Shown piece after piece: positions 18,170 to 27,652 of a stretch of DNA of 64,000 nt (its first letter is position 1; every line of letters starts with the position of its first letter). The position numbers and the translations under genes are program-made. The DNA comes from Holophagae bacterium. Lineage in GTDB: Bacteria > Acidobacteriota > Holophagae > Acanthopleuribacterales > Acanthopleuribacteraceae. Where the stretch lies: NCBI GenBank assembly GCA_030429565.1, contig JAUIFE010000016.1, forward strand, positions 1 through 64,000. Direction: 5' to 3'. Under the pieces are notes generated by a model. The model did not search any database, had not been told where the DNA came from, and saw only the letters and a list, made by a program, of their open reading frames with translations.

Positions 18170-18881
18170 ATCATGATATGTACAAAATAAGAAAAAGACT
18201 ATAAATTTTTGATCAGTACTGAGATGGTATTTAAACTAAGAAGCCCGGTGACTCGCGGTGGTTTCTGTTAAACCTCTGGAATACAACGACCTGAATAAAT
18301 ACTCACCGCACCCAATGGATATGCCACCGATATCTCCAAACCATTTTCATCCTGACCTTTCGAAGGTCTCGAGATTCCTTCTCAATTTTAGCGAAATCAC
18401 TTTCTTGAGGGGGGTCAATGAGCGACGCCGGCCAGAGCCGGCCGCCATCCTTCTAGTTTGTTGCGGACAAAGGCTTCACAGGATGTTTTCGTAATTGTTT
18501 GGCACGCCCATTGACCAGTTTTGGGTCAGGGGTGTTTCATCTCGGGAAGCGGAAGCCCGACCTGCGCGCCTCCCCTTTTAATCGTCTTTATTTCCACTGC
18601 CACCGAATCACCAAAATGGTTTTCACATTTTTTCTGAACCCAACAAGTTTCCATCCGTAGATTATCTTGTCTCACCCTTTACGTGTCGCGGATCTTTGGT
18701 TTGTCCGGCGACCCTACCTTTCTCCGCTCCAAACAGACCTCATGTTGGAGTGTTGCCCTTGTCCTACTTAAGCGCATCTTTTTTGTCACCTTCCTCCCTC
18801 AACCACCCAACCGCCTCATCACCCTCATCGAATTCACCCAGCCGGCAACGATCATTCGATTGCACCAAGCATCCAACCGCC
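18170..18881. other. Intergenic region with uncertain coding scraps
   Basis: About 700 bases without a supportable gene. On the minus strand between about 18540 and 18300, frames containing DPKLVNGRAKQLRKHPVKP and CEAFVRNKLEGWRPALAGVA look faintly protein-like but are short, overlap in different frames and are interrupted. A frame continuous with the next gene extends back to a TTG at 18696 without a ribosome-binding site. Confidence 0.4.
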
Positions 18882-21800
18882 TTGTCCACCCTCAAGGCAC
18901 TTCTATGGCTGGGCTGTTTCTGCAGTGTTCACGCTCTCGCCCAACTACCGAGTAACCTCAGTTTTGACGTGCCGTCACGTGCCGAATGGGCCACCACCTT
19001 CAACGGCGAGGACACCGCCAATTGCGACAGTGTGGTGCTTGATTTCGAGGTCCGCTTCGAAACCAGCGCTGAAAACTTTTTATGGCCCGCGCTCGAAATG
19101 GAACTCAACGACGTTCGCATTGAACCCATCACCGAGCACAACGGCGTTTTGGTCTCCCGCCTCGAAAATAAACCGCTCGAATACGTAACCCGGCTGCGCG
19201 GTTTGGTGCCTTGGCATTGGGGCAGTGGTTGGCTGGTTTACACCCAATCCGCTTTCGCCTTTCCCAGTGGCAAGGACGCTTTTTGGCCGGCGGAACCTGG
19301 CAGCGAAAACCAAATTTACCGTTTCCGCTTGGAAATCAAAGATTTGGTCCAAGCCGGCAGTAACCGTCTTGTCTTTCGGAACATTAACTCGCAGTACAAC
19401 GGCACGCTCAAGTTCCGATCGACGAGTCTGGTTTGCGGCAATACACCGGGCTATTCCGACCAATTGCCGCCTATCGACAGCGTGGCAAACGGGTATCAAA
19501 GCGACGGCCTTAACGGGAATTACCAATTCACGGTCGACGCCAACGGTGCGGCTGAGCTGACGGTCAACGGCGAAACCTTTCTGTTGGACAGCCAAGTTAC
19601 TTGGAACGACGGCCAAACGATTGTTAGCTGCGATTTGCTGCAGTCCGCCAACTGTTGGGCTAGCTTCCAGGTCTCGACCGCTAACGACCAATGGGTGATC
19701 ACAGCGACCACCGCCACGCCCGGTTTGACGATCACGCGCACCTTCACCAAACTGCCGGATCGCGTGAGCGTCACCGACCAAATAGACAACACGGGTGGCA
19801 ACGTGCACGGCGTTCAATTGCATCGGCGCTTGCTGCACGATTCAGCGCCGTCGCCGCGTTTCGCCTACATGGGTGGCCGCAAGATGCAGCATCCCACCAG
19901 CGGCACACAAACCCTCGACGAACTACAACCCAACAATCCATCGGTTTACCTCGAGGGCGCCGCCGCCGGCGTGGGTATGGTGGCCGTCGACGATCTTGCC
20001 CGCACGCATTTTGAAGCGGTGTTGGACCCGAATGCGGTCGCTATGGCCACGGAAGACCTGCGCCTGCCGGCCACCGCCACCCTGACGGCCGAATGGGCGT
20101 TGATCCCCACCGCATCGGCCGACTATTTCGCCATGGTCAACCCGATCCGCGATGACTGGAACCTCAACTACGCCACGGACGGACGCCTGATGGTGATCAT
20201 GCCGTCGACGGTCCAAACCATGGATATCGGCATCTTGGCCGACCGTCTGCGTCGCAACCGCACGCGTACGTTGGTGTTGGCGGCGGTGCGCGATACCGAC
20301 ATCGGAGCCGACCACTTGCCCGCCAACTTTCCCCGCAATCCCAACGACCCCATCGAACTGCACGGCTATGCCTTCAACTATGCGCTCAGCCACAATGCGG
20401 GCCCGCAAAACGAGGTGGTGAAGCTGATTAACGAGGCCACCGCGCGCGTCAAAAGCATCGATCCCGGCATTCAGGTGTTGTTTTATTTCAATACCTTTCT
20501 GACCACCGAAGATCCGGCTAACCCCAATGCCGACAACTGGTACCTTTACAAGCCGGCCTCGACGTCGGTGCCCAACCTACCCGCTGATCGCTACGAATAC
20601 GTACCGAACCGCATCTTTTATGCGCAGTACGGGTTTGGCCCCGGCGCAGCCGACCCCTTTCGCGACAACGTCCTAACCCCGGCGGTCACCGGCATGTTAA
20701 CCCACCTGACCGTCGACGGCCTGTTTTGGGACCTGTTCTCCGGCGCCAACATTCACCGCAGCTACCAAACACAGCACCCCAACAGCATCGAGGTCGACGG
20801 CGCGAACGCAGGCCGTGAATACCTCGAGATGATTTCAGCATCCGCCGCGATTAACCGGCAGATCCTGGAGGACATTTACGCCGCCGGCAAGTTTGTGATC
20901 ACCAATGAGGGCGCGGCCAGTCAAACCTTAATGACGGCAGCTACCGACAACCACGTGCTCAATGTCCACGAGGACAACCTGCCACACCGCATTTCGTCGG
21001 GTTTGCTGTCCACGCCGCTAGCCTTCCGCATCCCGGAAATCCTGCCCCGTCATGTCTTAGCCAACATGCGCCACACAATCATGTTCGGCATGCTCTACAG
21101 CACCTACCAAGACATCCCTGCGCCGCAACCCTATTGGCCGCTGCAAGCGATCCACCCATTTGAGCCGCGCGAGCTGCATCGCGGTTACCTGCTGGGCAGG
21201 AACAAAATCGTCACGGTACGCTCCGGCCGTTTCGGATGGGACGCGACCGATACGGACGACATCCGCATCAGGCTGTTCGATGAAAACGGCGTGGCTCAGA
21301 GCATCCAAGCACCGCCCTTCGAAAGCAACGGCCGCTTGCTGGTCGATGTCACGGTCCCGTGGGGCTCGCTGGCGGTGCTTGAACGGCGCGGGCTACAGGC
21401 CGACTGGCGTTTTGAGGAAAACACCGGCTCCACCATCGCGGGCGGCAACGGTCCCAGCGGTACACTTAGCGGCACCGGCCAACTGGGCGCGACCGGCCGC
21501 ATCGGGCTGGGCCTAAACCTTGCCGGCGGTCAAGTCACCCTGGATGCCGATCCCATTCTGCAAAGCGCGGCTTTTGCCGTGTCGGCTTGGGTTAAACCCG
21601 AAACCGGCCATGCAAGCCAACCACTGTTCGGTTGGGACGGTGAGGTTGGATTTGATGTGGCGGTTCTCGAAGACCAAACCACCAAGATGCGCATCCAACT
21701 CGGACCGCTACACTATCGCGACTTCGAATCACCCGCCAACCTGTTCGACGGTCAATACCACCACGTGGTCATGGCCGCCGACGGCAACGCCGGTTTAACC

Positions 21801-24524
21801 GCGACGGCGGTTTTCGTTGACGGCGTGCCGATGGCGCCGCTGGCTTCGGTCACCGACGACGTCCCGGCACCGCGCGGACCCGCCGCCATTGGTGCCTTGG
21901 GAACGAATCAGTTCAAAGGTGGGCTCGACGAAGTGCGTTTCTATAACTATGTTCCCTCCGTCACGCAAGCGCAGGCTTTGTTTCGCGAAGCGTCGTTGGT
22001 CGGGCTCTGGTCGCCTGCGCGTGACGCCGACGGCTGGGCTTTCAGCGACCTTTCTACCTACAGCCTGCACCCTAGCTTGAACGGGTCGATCGACCTCGAC
22101 CAAAACATGGTGGCGGCACCGACGGGCCTGGCACTCAGCTACCCGATCACGCGTGAGCCGACACCCGGTAACGAAACCTTTTACGATCCTAAAATCAACG
22201 GCACCAACACGCTGCGCTACAGCGGCCACGGCATATCGCTTTCCGCTTGGATCAATCCGCGCGATTTGGCCGCAAGCACAACCAACGGCCAAGCCATTCT
22301 CAACCTAGGCGACTGGAACACCACCAATCAGTACTACCTGGGTTTTTATCAAAACAAGTTCCGGTTTGTCGTCGGCGACAACTGGGCCGGCGGTGTCCAA
22401 ATCCCCCAGTCTCATTTTAATGACAATGCTTGGTACCACGTCCTCGGCAGTGCCGACGCCGCCGGCCATCGCCTCTACATCAACGGGGTCAAGGTTGCCG
22501 AAAGTAACCAGGCGGCCGGGCTCACGAGTGCCAACGCCTTCAGTCTCTATATCGGTCGGCTAAGCAATGGCGCGAAGGGTCGTTTCGAAGGCTTCATTGC
22601 CGCGCCACAGGTGGAAATGCGCGCGTTCACGGATGCGGAAATCGAGGCACGCTTCGCAGCGGCCACGCTCGCCGCCCACTGGCGCCTGGATGAGACCGAA
22701 AGCAATGTTGCCTTTGACAGCAGCGGCCGCGGCCACCACCTGACCTTCGTCAACGGCGCTTTCCAAGAAAATCCCATCGGTGGCTTCACCGCGCTCGACA
22801 AAACGGCCCAACAGCACTTGCACCTGGCTGACGACAGCGAATTGGCTGCTTACACCGGCGCCGTCGGCAACAGCACCGACCAACTCACGATGGTATTCCA
22901 CGGCGTGTCGCTGTCGGCAACAGCACCGATCCCCGACAGTAGCCTCATCTTCAAATCCAACGACACCGATGAACCCGGATATTTCCTCGGAATTGTCAAT
23001 TCGCGCCTGCACGTCAAACACGGCAACGATACGCTGTGGGCCGCCCAAGACCATCCGCTGCAGCCAGGCCAATGGTTCCACGTCGTCGCAACCGTGGACC
23101 AAGGCCTTTACCGTCTGTTTCTCAACGGCGCCGAAGTGCCTTTAACCGCGACCCTTCTGCAAGGACCGAGCAGCTTCGCTTTGGACGGGTTCTATCTCGG
23201 CGGTCGCCAAAACGGTGGTTGGTTGAATGGGAACGTCGCCGATGCCCGCATTTACCGCCACGCGCTACCAGCCGGTTCGGTCGCGGATCTGTACGAAACG
23301 GTCCGCACAGCGGCGGCCTTGCCGATCACTGCCACCAACGGGGTTACCAGCGCCGATGAAAGCGGTAACGGCAACCACGGCCTTGCCAACGGGGTCGAAT
23401 TCGCCGACGGCCACGCCGTCTTCGACGAGGAAAGCACCATCCATGTGCCCCATCACCCCAGTTTGGAACCACTCGATCGCCATTTCACCATCTCGGCGCG
23501 CATCCGCTGGACGGATGAAACCGCCCTCACCGGCGCGATCTTGTTCCCCGGCAAACCGGTCAACATCGTGTCGAAGGGTGACTGGAATCAGTCCGACTTC
23601 TACGGCTTGATTCTGTACCAAAACAAGTTGCGTTTCGGGTTTGGCCAAAACTGGGGACAAAGCCTACAGGTCTCGCTCGATTTCCTGGAAGCCAACACCT
23701 GGTACACCATCACCGGTGTCATCGACGGCGACGACCAACGCCTGTACGTCGACGGCCAAGAGATGGACGGATCGGAAGTCACCCCCGGCTTCCCGAACAC
23801 GGTCAATTCCCTGTTAATCGGTCACGCGGATTCTGATAGCAGCTTCAAAGGCAACATCGAAGCCGTTTCGGTCCACCAAGTCGCACTGGCCCCCACCGAC
23901 ATGGGTTTGCTCGGTCATTGGCGATTCGACGGCAACGGACGCGACAGCAGTGACTTCCGCAACCACAGCGAACCAGCCGAAGCGACTTATGCGGTTGGCA
24001 ACGTCGGCCACGCCTTGGCATTGGCGGGAAACCGCACGGCAATGACCGAGGTCGCCCATCAGGATTCATTCAATCCAGCGGGTGACTTCACGATCAGTGC
24101 TTGGATCAAACCCACCACGCTGGATTCCAACTCAGCGTTCGGCGATACGATCCTTTCCAAAGGTTACTGGGGTGGAACCAACAACTTCTACCTGGGTTTC
24201 TACCAAGGAAAGCTGCGTTTCACCGCCGGCCAAGTGTGGAGCCAGGGCGTGAACGTGCCGATTGCCGAAACCGGAGTCAGCGCCGGTCGCTGGTACCTGG
24301 TGACGGCCGTCCGAGAAGGCGACCAACTGACGCTTTACGTCGACGCCTGCATGAGAGGCTCGATCACCGATGCCGGTGCGTCAATCAACACCCAGCAGCC
24401 ACTCATGATCGGCAGCATGGAATCGACCAGCCTGTTTGACGGGTTGATTGACGACGTGCGCTTTTATGATCGCGCGTTAACCGAAGCAAGCATCCAAGCG
24501 TTGCTATGGGCGGGCAACCCCTAA
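18882..24524 (+). CDS. Exported glycosidase-like protein with five LamG-type modules
   Basis: Best start is TTG 18882, which gives a compact signal peptide (STLKALLWLGCFCSVHALAQ) and 1,880 residues; no good ribosome-binding site is visible, so the start is uncertain. Residues of about 20-430 are beta-rich. About 435-838 resemble a TIM-barrel carbohydrate-active enzyme: strand-like VLFYFNTF, then HLTVDGLFWDLFSG and KFVITNEGA, with acidic residues at strand ends. Five concanavalin-A/LamG-like modules follow (about 840-1035, 1039-1262, 1263-1475, 1477-1670, 1676-1878). Most open with a WRFE/WRLDE-type strand and share ISAWI and NxxYLGFYQNKLRF-type segments. It likely binds and cleaves extracellular polysaccharide; the enzyme family is not recognised. 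A strong terminator follows. Confidence 0.75.
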   Translation: MSTLKALLWLGCFCSVHALAQLPSNLSFDVPSRAEWATTFNGEDTANCDSVVLDFEVRFETSAENFLWPALEMELNDVRIEPITEHNGVLVSRLENKPLEYVTRLRGLVPWHWGSGWLVYTQSAFAFPSGKDAFWPAEPGSENQIYRFRLEIKDLVQAGSNRLVFRNINSQYNGTLKFRSTSLVCGNTPGYSDQLPPIDSVANGYQSDGLNGNYQFTVDANGAAELTVNGETFLLDSQVTWNDGQTIVSCDLLQSANCWASFQVSTANDQWVITATTATPGLTITRTFTKLPDRVSVTDQIDNTGGNVHGVQLHRRLLHDSAPSPRFAYMGGRKMQHPTSGTQTLDELQPNNPSVYLEGAAAGVGMVAVDDLARTHFEAVLDPNAVAMATEDLRLPATATLTAEWALIPTASADYFAMVNPIRDDWNLNYATDGRLMVIMPSTVQTMDIGILADRLRRNRTRTLVLAAVRDTDIGADHLPANFPRNPNDPIELHGYAFNYALSHNAGPQNEVVKLINEATARVKSIDPGIQVLFYFNTFLTTEDPANPNADNWYLYKPASTSVPNLPADRYEYVPNRIFYAQYGFGPGAADPFRDNVLTPAVTGMLTHLTVDGLFWDLFSGANIHRSYQTQHPNSIEVDGANAGREYLEMISASAAINRQILEDIYAAGKFVITNEGAASQTLMTAATDNHVLNVHEDNLPHRISSGLLSTPLAFRIPEILPRHVLANMRHTIMFGMLYSTYQDIPAPQPYWPLQAIHPFEPRELHRGYLLGRNKIVTVRSGRFGWDATDTDDIRIRLFDENGVAQSIQAPPFESNGRLLVDVTVPWGSLAVLERRGLQADWRFEENTGSTIAGGNGPSGTLSGTGQLGATGRIGLGLNLAGGQVTLDADPILQSAAFAVSAWVKPETGHASQPLFGWDGEVGFDVAVLEDQTTKMRIQLGPLHYRDFESPANLFDGQYHHVVMAADGNAGLTATAVFVDGVPMAPLASVTDDVPAPRGPAAIGALGTNQFKGGLDEVRFYNYVPSVTQAQALFREASLVGLWSPARDADGWAFSDLSTYSLHPSLNGSIDLDQNMVAAPTGLALSYPITREPTPGNETFYDPKINGTNTLRYSGHGISLSAWINPRDLAASTTNGQAILNLGDWNTTNQYYLGFYQNKFRFVVGDNWAGGVQIPQSHFNDNAWYHVLGSADAAGHRLYINGVKVAESNQAAGLTSANAFSLYIGRLSNGAKGRFEGFIAAPQVEMRAFTDAEIEARFAAATLAAHWRLDETESNVAFDSSGRGHHLTFVNGAFQENPIGGFTALDKTAQQHLHLADDSELAAYTGAVGNSTDQLTMVFHGVSLSATAPIPDSSLIFKSNDTDEPGYFLGIVNSRLHVKHGNDTLWAAQDHPLQPGQWFHVVATVDQGLYRLFLNGAEVPLTATLLQGPSSFALDGFYLGGRQNGGWLNGNVADARIYRHALPAGSVADLYETVRTAAALPITATNGVTSADESGNGNHGLANGVEFADGHAVFDEESTIHVPHHPSLEPLDRHFTISARIRWTDETALTGAILFPGKPVNIVSKGDWNQSDFYGLILYQNKLRFGFGQNWGQSLQVSLDFLEANTWYTITGVIDGDDQRLYVDGQEMDGSEVTPGFPNTVNSLLIGHADSDSSFKGNIEAVSVHQVALAPTDMGLLGHWRFDGNGRDSSDFRNHSEPAEATYAVGNVGHALALAGNRTAMTEVAHQDSFNPAGDFTISAWIKPTTLDSNSAFGDTILSKGYWGGTNNFYLGFYQGKLRFTAGQVWSQGVNVPIAETGVSAGRWYLVTAVREGDQLTLYVDACMRGSITDAGASINTQQPLMIGSMESTSLFDGLIDDVRFYDRALTEASIQALLWAGNP

Positions 24525-24545
24525 CCCGCCCTGCTTGACCCAACG

Positions 24546-24581
24546 AAACCCCCGTCACCCCCGCGGTTACGGGGGTTTTTT
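24546..24581 (+). terminator. Rho-independent terminator
   Basis: AAACCCCCGT pairs with ACGGGGGTTT across a 12-base loop and runs into T6. It lies 21 bases after the stop of the LamG protein. The remaining bases to 24825 before rfbF hold no gene that I can see. Confidence 0.85.
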
Positions 24582-24825
24582 GGTTGGCGCCGGCACATCC
24601 ATAACAGGGTGGCCTCGCTTGTCAAACGCCGTTAACGCGTGCACGACACGGCCGGATTGCCCAGGCCAAACCTGGGTTGTCGCTACTGCATTTCTGGCGC
24701 TAACTTGATAAGATCAACCCAGTTCACCCTCAAGCACGCCTTCAATCCATGCAATTCAGTCGACAAGCCGGCCTGCGCCAAGTCCAACCGCGTGGTGCCG
24801 ACAAATCGCCCAACAAGGAATCAAC

Positions 24826-25599
24826 ATGAAAGTAGTCATTTTGGCCGGTGGTTTAGGGACACGCCTGTCCGAGGAAACCCAGTTCCGCCCCAAACCCATG
24901 GTCGAGATCGGCGGCAAACCGATCCTGTGGCACATTATGAAAATTTATGCAGCTCATGGATTTTGCGACTTTGTCATTTGCCTCGGCTACAAGGGCGCGG
25001 TCATTAAAGATTACTTCCTTAATTACCACTACCTGCACAGCGATATTACGATTGAACCGGCCAAAGGCACGGTGACTTGCCACCAAGAAGAAGTGGAAGA
25101 CTGGCGCGTCACGCTGGTCGACACCGGCTTGGAAACCCAAACCGGCGGCCGCCTGTTGCGCGCCGCCCGTTACCTGGACGATCAGCCTTTCATGATGACC
25201 TACGGTGACGGTGTGGCCGACGTCGATATCGGCAAACTGGTCGCCTTCCATAAACAGCAAGGTCTGGCGGCCACGGTTACCGCCGGTCACGCACCCGGCC
25301 GCTTCGGCGCGTTGATGCTGGGTGAAAACGACCGCGTCGACCAGTTCCGCGAAAAGGTCGTCTCCGAAGGCGCCTGGGTCAACGCCGGCTTTTTTGTGTT
25401 GGAACCCAAGGTGCTGTCCTACATCGCCGGGGACCAAGAACCCTTTGAATTCAACCCCTTGTCAGCATTGGCCCGCGATCAACAACTGGCCGCTTTTCGC
25501 CACGCGGGATTCTGGCAGCCGATGGACACATTGCGCGAGAAAAACCAACTGGAAGCGCTGTGGCAAAGCGAGAACCCGCCCTGGAAGGTCTGGTCGTGA
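24826..25599 (+). CDS. rfbF: Glucose-1-phosphate cytidylyltransferase
   Basis: Makes CDP-glucose from CTP and glucose 1-phosphate, the first step towards CDP-3,6-dideoxyhexoses. The 257-residue length fits the family. The N-terminal signature GGLGTRLSEET with PKPMVEIGGKPILWH is diagnostic, and MTYGDGVADVD carries the metal-binding aspartate. ATG 24826 follows AAGGAATCAAC. It is first in a tight four-gene plus-strand operon; its stop codon overlaps the next start (GTGA). The operon contains the next two enzymes of the same pathway, which supports the assignment strongly. Confidence 0.95.
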   Translation: MKVVILAGGLGTRLSEETQFRPKPMVEIGGKPILWHIMKIYAAHGFCDFVICLGYKGAVIKDYFLNYHYLHSDITIEPAKGTVTCHQEEVEDWRVTLVDTGLETQTGGRLLRAARYLDDQPFMMTYGDGVADVDIGKLVAFHKQQGLAATVTAGHAPGRFGALMLGENDRVDQFREKVVSEGAWVNAGFFVLEPKVLSYIAGDQEPFEFNPLSALARDQQLAAFRHAGFWQPMDTLREKNQLEALWQSENPPWKVWS

Positions 25600-26561
25600 A
25601 ACAGGTGACAGCTTTTTATCGTGGCAAACGCCTGTTGGTAACCGGCGCCACCGGCTTCATCGGCAGACACTTAGTCGAGCGGCTGCTGCAATGCGGCGCC
25701 CAGGTCCGCATCACCGTCTACCGCAACAGGTGGCCGGCAACCCAGACCGCTGTCGAATCTGTCCCTGGCGACTTCAACCACAGCGATCCCACTTATTGGG
25801 AGCAGGCCTGTTGCGACTGTGACGGCATTTTCCACCTGGCCGCCGCCGGCGTGACCGCCGCAGCCGAGCCGGCAAGCCTCCTGCAGCAACACCTCGCCGG
25901 ACCGGCCGCCATGCTCGAAGCAGCGGCGAAGGTCGGCGTCAAAGCCATGGTTTACACCAGTTCCTGTTTCGTCTACGGGTTACGCCAAACGCCCGCAAAC
26001 CGAACCGCCACCCTCGCACCGGTCAGCCCCTATGCGGCTTCTAAGGCGGCGGCCGAAACCTGGCTGGCGGCGTTGGGTCGCCGTTTCCAGATGCCGGTCG
26101 CCTACGCACGCCTGTTCCACGTTTACGGTCCTGGCGAACACCCGCAACGCTTGATCCCATATGTTCTGAGCGGCTTGCACACTGGAAAACAGCTTGAATT
26201 AACCACCGGTCACCAACAACGCGACTTTCTTTATGTTGCCGACGCCGTTGACGGCCTGCTGCACCTTGGCACCAACATCGCCGATCACGCCGGCACCGCT
26301 GTCAATCTGGGGACCGGTCGCGCGACTTCGGTGCGCGAACTGGTGGCGACCGCCAAAGCCTTGTTCACCACGCCCGGCGACGCCGTATTTGGCGCGCGGC
26401 CGGACCGTCCCGACAGCCTCCCCTTCTTGGTTGCCGACGCCGCCGAAACGGAAGCCCTCCTGGGCTGGCGCGCCCAAACCTCGCTCGAAAAAGGTTTGGC
26501 TGCCACAGCGCGCACCTTGTTTCCCAAAACCATCATCGATCACGTCGAGGCACAGCCATGA
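25596..26561 (+). CDS. NAD(P)-dependent sugar 4-reductase/epimerase (CDP-abequose/paratose synthase-like)
   Basis: An extended short-chain dehydrogenase of 321 residues. GTG 25596 is chosen because GGAAGG sits seven bases upstream and the codon overlaps the rfbF stop. The nucleotide-binding loop TGATGFIG is at residues 16-23 and the catalytic YAASK at 146-150. LFHVYGPGEHPQRLIPY and QQRDFLYVADAV are typical of RfbJ/RfbS-like enzymes. In this operon it most likely reduces the CDP-4-keto-3,6-dideoxy sugar made by RfbG and RfbH, giving abequose, paratose or a related sugar. Stereochemistry cannot be told by eye. It lies between rfbF and rfbG, unlike the Salmonella order, where it follows rfbH. 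Confidence 0.75.
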   Translation: MKQVTAFYRGKRLLVTGATGFIGRHLVERLLQCGAQVRITVYRNRWPATQTAVESVPGDFNHSDPTYWEQACCDCDGIFHLAAAGVTAAAEPASLLQQHLAGPAAMLEAAAKVGVKAMVYTSSCFVYGLRQTPANRTATLAPVSPYAASKAAAETWLAALGRRFQMPVAYARLFHVYGPGEHPQRLIPYVLSGLHTGKQLELTTGHQQRDFLYVADAVDGLLHLGTNIADHAGTAVNLGTGRATSVRELVATAKALFTTPGDAVFGARPDRPDSLPFLVADAAETEALLGWRAQTSLEKGLAATARTLFPKTIIDHVEAQP

Positions 26562-27637
26562 AACAACTGCAAAACTTGCGTGGACGACCTGTGTTGGTCA
26601 CCGGTCATACCGGCTTCAAAGGCGCTTGGCTTTCCCTCTGGCTGCAGCGACTGGGTGCGCAGGTTTTCGGCTTCTCGAATCAAGGCCACCCCAATGACGC
26701 GGTCTATCGCGGGCTCGGCCCCTGTTTCAACGCCGAGGCTTTTGACGACGTCGCCGATTTCGCCGCCCTCCAATGCGCCGTCCAGCGTTTTGAGCCCGAG
26801 CTGATCTTTCACTTAGCCGCTCAGTCCCTTGTCCAAACCGGCTACCAGCAACCCTTCCAAACCTTCTCGACCAACGTCACCGGCACACTCAACCTCCTCG
26901 AAGCAGCCCAGCGCCACCCCGCTGTAAAAGCCGTCGTCGTGGTGACGACCGATAAGTGTTACCGCAACCAGGGTCACAGCCATGCATTTGCCGAAGACGA
27001 CGCACTTGGCGGCACCGATCCCTATTCAGCCGGTAAAGCCTGTGCCGCACTCATCACCGCCAGTTACCGCGACTTAGCAACCCAGCGCACCACACCGCTG
27101 CTCATCGCCGAAGCACGCGCGGGCAACGTCATCGGCGGCGGCGACTTTTCGGCCTACCGTTTGGTGCCCGACATGGTGCGTGCCCTGCAAAACCAAAAAC
27201 CCATCGGCCTGCGCAACCCGAGCCACATTCGGCCTTGGCAACATTGTTTGGATCCGCTCTACGGTTACCTACTGCTCGGTTCACGCCTCGTGAACGGCGA
27301 CACCCACGCCGCCGACGCCTGGAACTTCGGACCGGCACCGGAAAGCTGCGTGTCGGTGCAAACCTTGGTCGATCAGTGGTTGGTGCAATGGGGGTCGGGT
27401 TCGTTTGCGGTGATCGGCCAACAACAAGGCCAAGGCAAAGAAGCGCAAGTCCTGCAACTGGACAGTCAAAAAGCGACACGGCTGTTGGCGTGGCACCCCA
27501 CTTGGAACCTGCAAGCCGCCGTGCACCACACCGCCAATTGGTACCGCAACCCACACAACCTGACCGTGCGTGTCCGCTGCGACAGGGATATCGACGCTTT
27601 CGAAGCCGAACTCAACCGCAACCCATCCGCTTCTTGA
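26558..27637 (+). CDS. rfbG: CDP-glucose 4,6-dehydratase
   Basis: Converts CDP-glucose to CDP-4-keto-6-deoxyglucose. The 359-residue length is typical. ATG 26558 overlaps the previous stop (ATGA), indicating translational coupling. TGHTGFKGAWL (residues 15-25) is the characteristic RfbG nucleotide-binding loop. TTDKCY (130-135) and YSAGK (156-160) form the active-site region, and EARAGNVIGGGDF with NPSHIRPWQH are family hallmarks. It acts between RfbF and RfbH. Confidence 0.95.
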   Translation: MKQLQNLRGRPVLVTGHTGFKGAWLSLWLQRLGAQVFGFSNQGHPNDAVYRGLGPCFNAEAFDDVADFAALQCAVQRFEPELIFHLAAQSLVQTGYQQPFQTFSTNVTGTLNLLEAAQRHPAVKAVVVVTTDKCYRNQGHSHAFAEDDALGGTDPYSAGKACAALITASYRDLATQRTTPLLIAEARAGNVIGGGDFSAYRLVPDMVRALQNQKPIGLRNPSHIRPWQHCLDPLYGYLLLGSRLVNGDTHAADAWNFGPAPESCVSVQTLVDQWLVQWGSGSFAVIGQQQGQGKEAQVLQLDSQKATRLLAWHPTWNLQAAVHHTANWYRNPHNLTVRVRCDRDIDAFEAELNRNPSAS

Positions 27638-27652
27638 CGAGGTAACACCCAC

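Noticed and set aside
18300..18540. Minus-strand scraps resembling a protein C-terminus
   Set aside because: Two different frames look equally protein-like over the same bases and both are interrupted; evidence is too thin to call a pseudogene.
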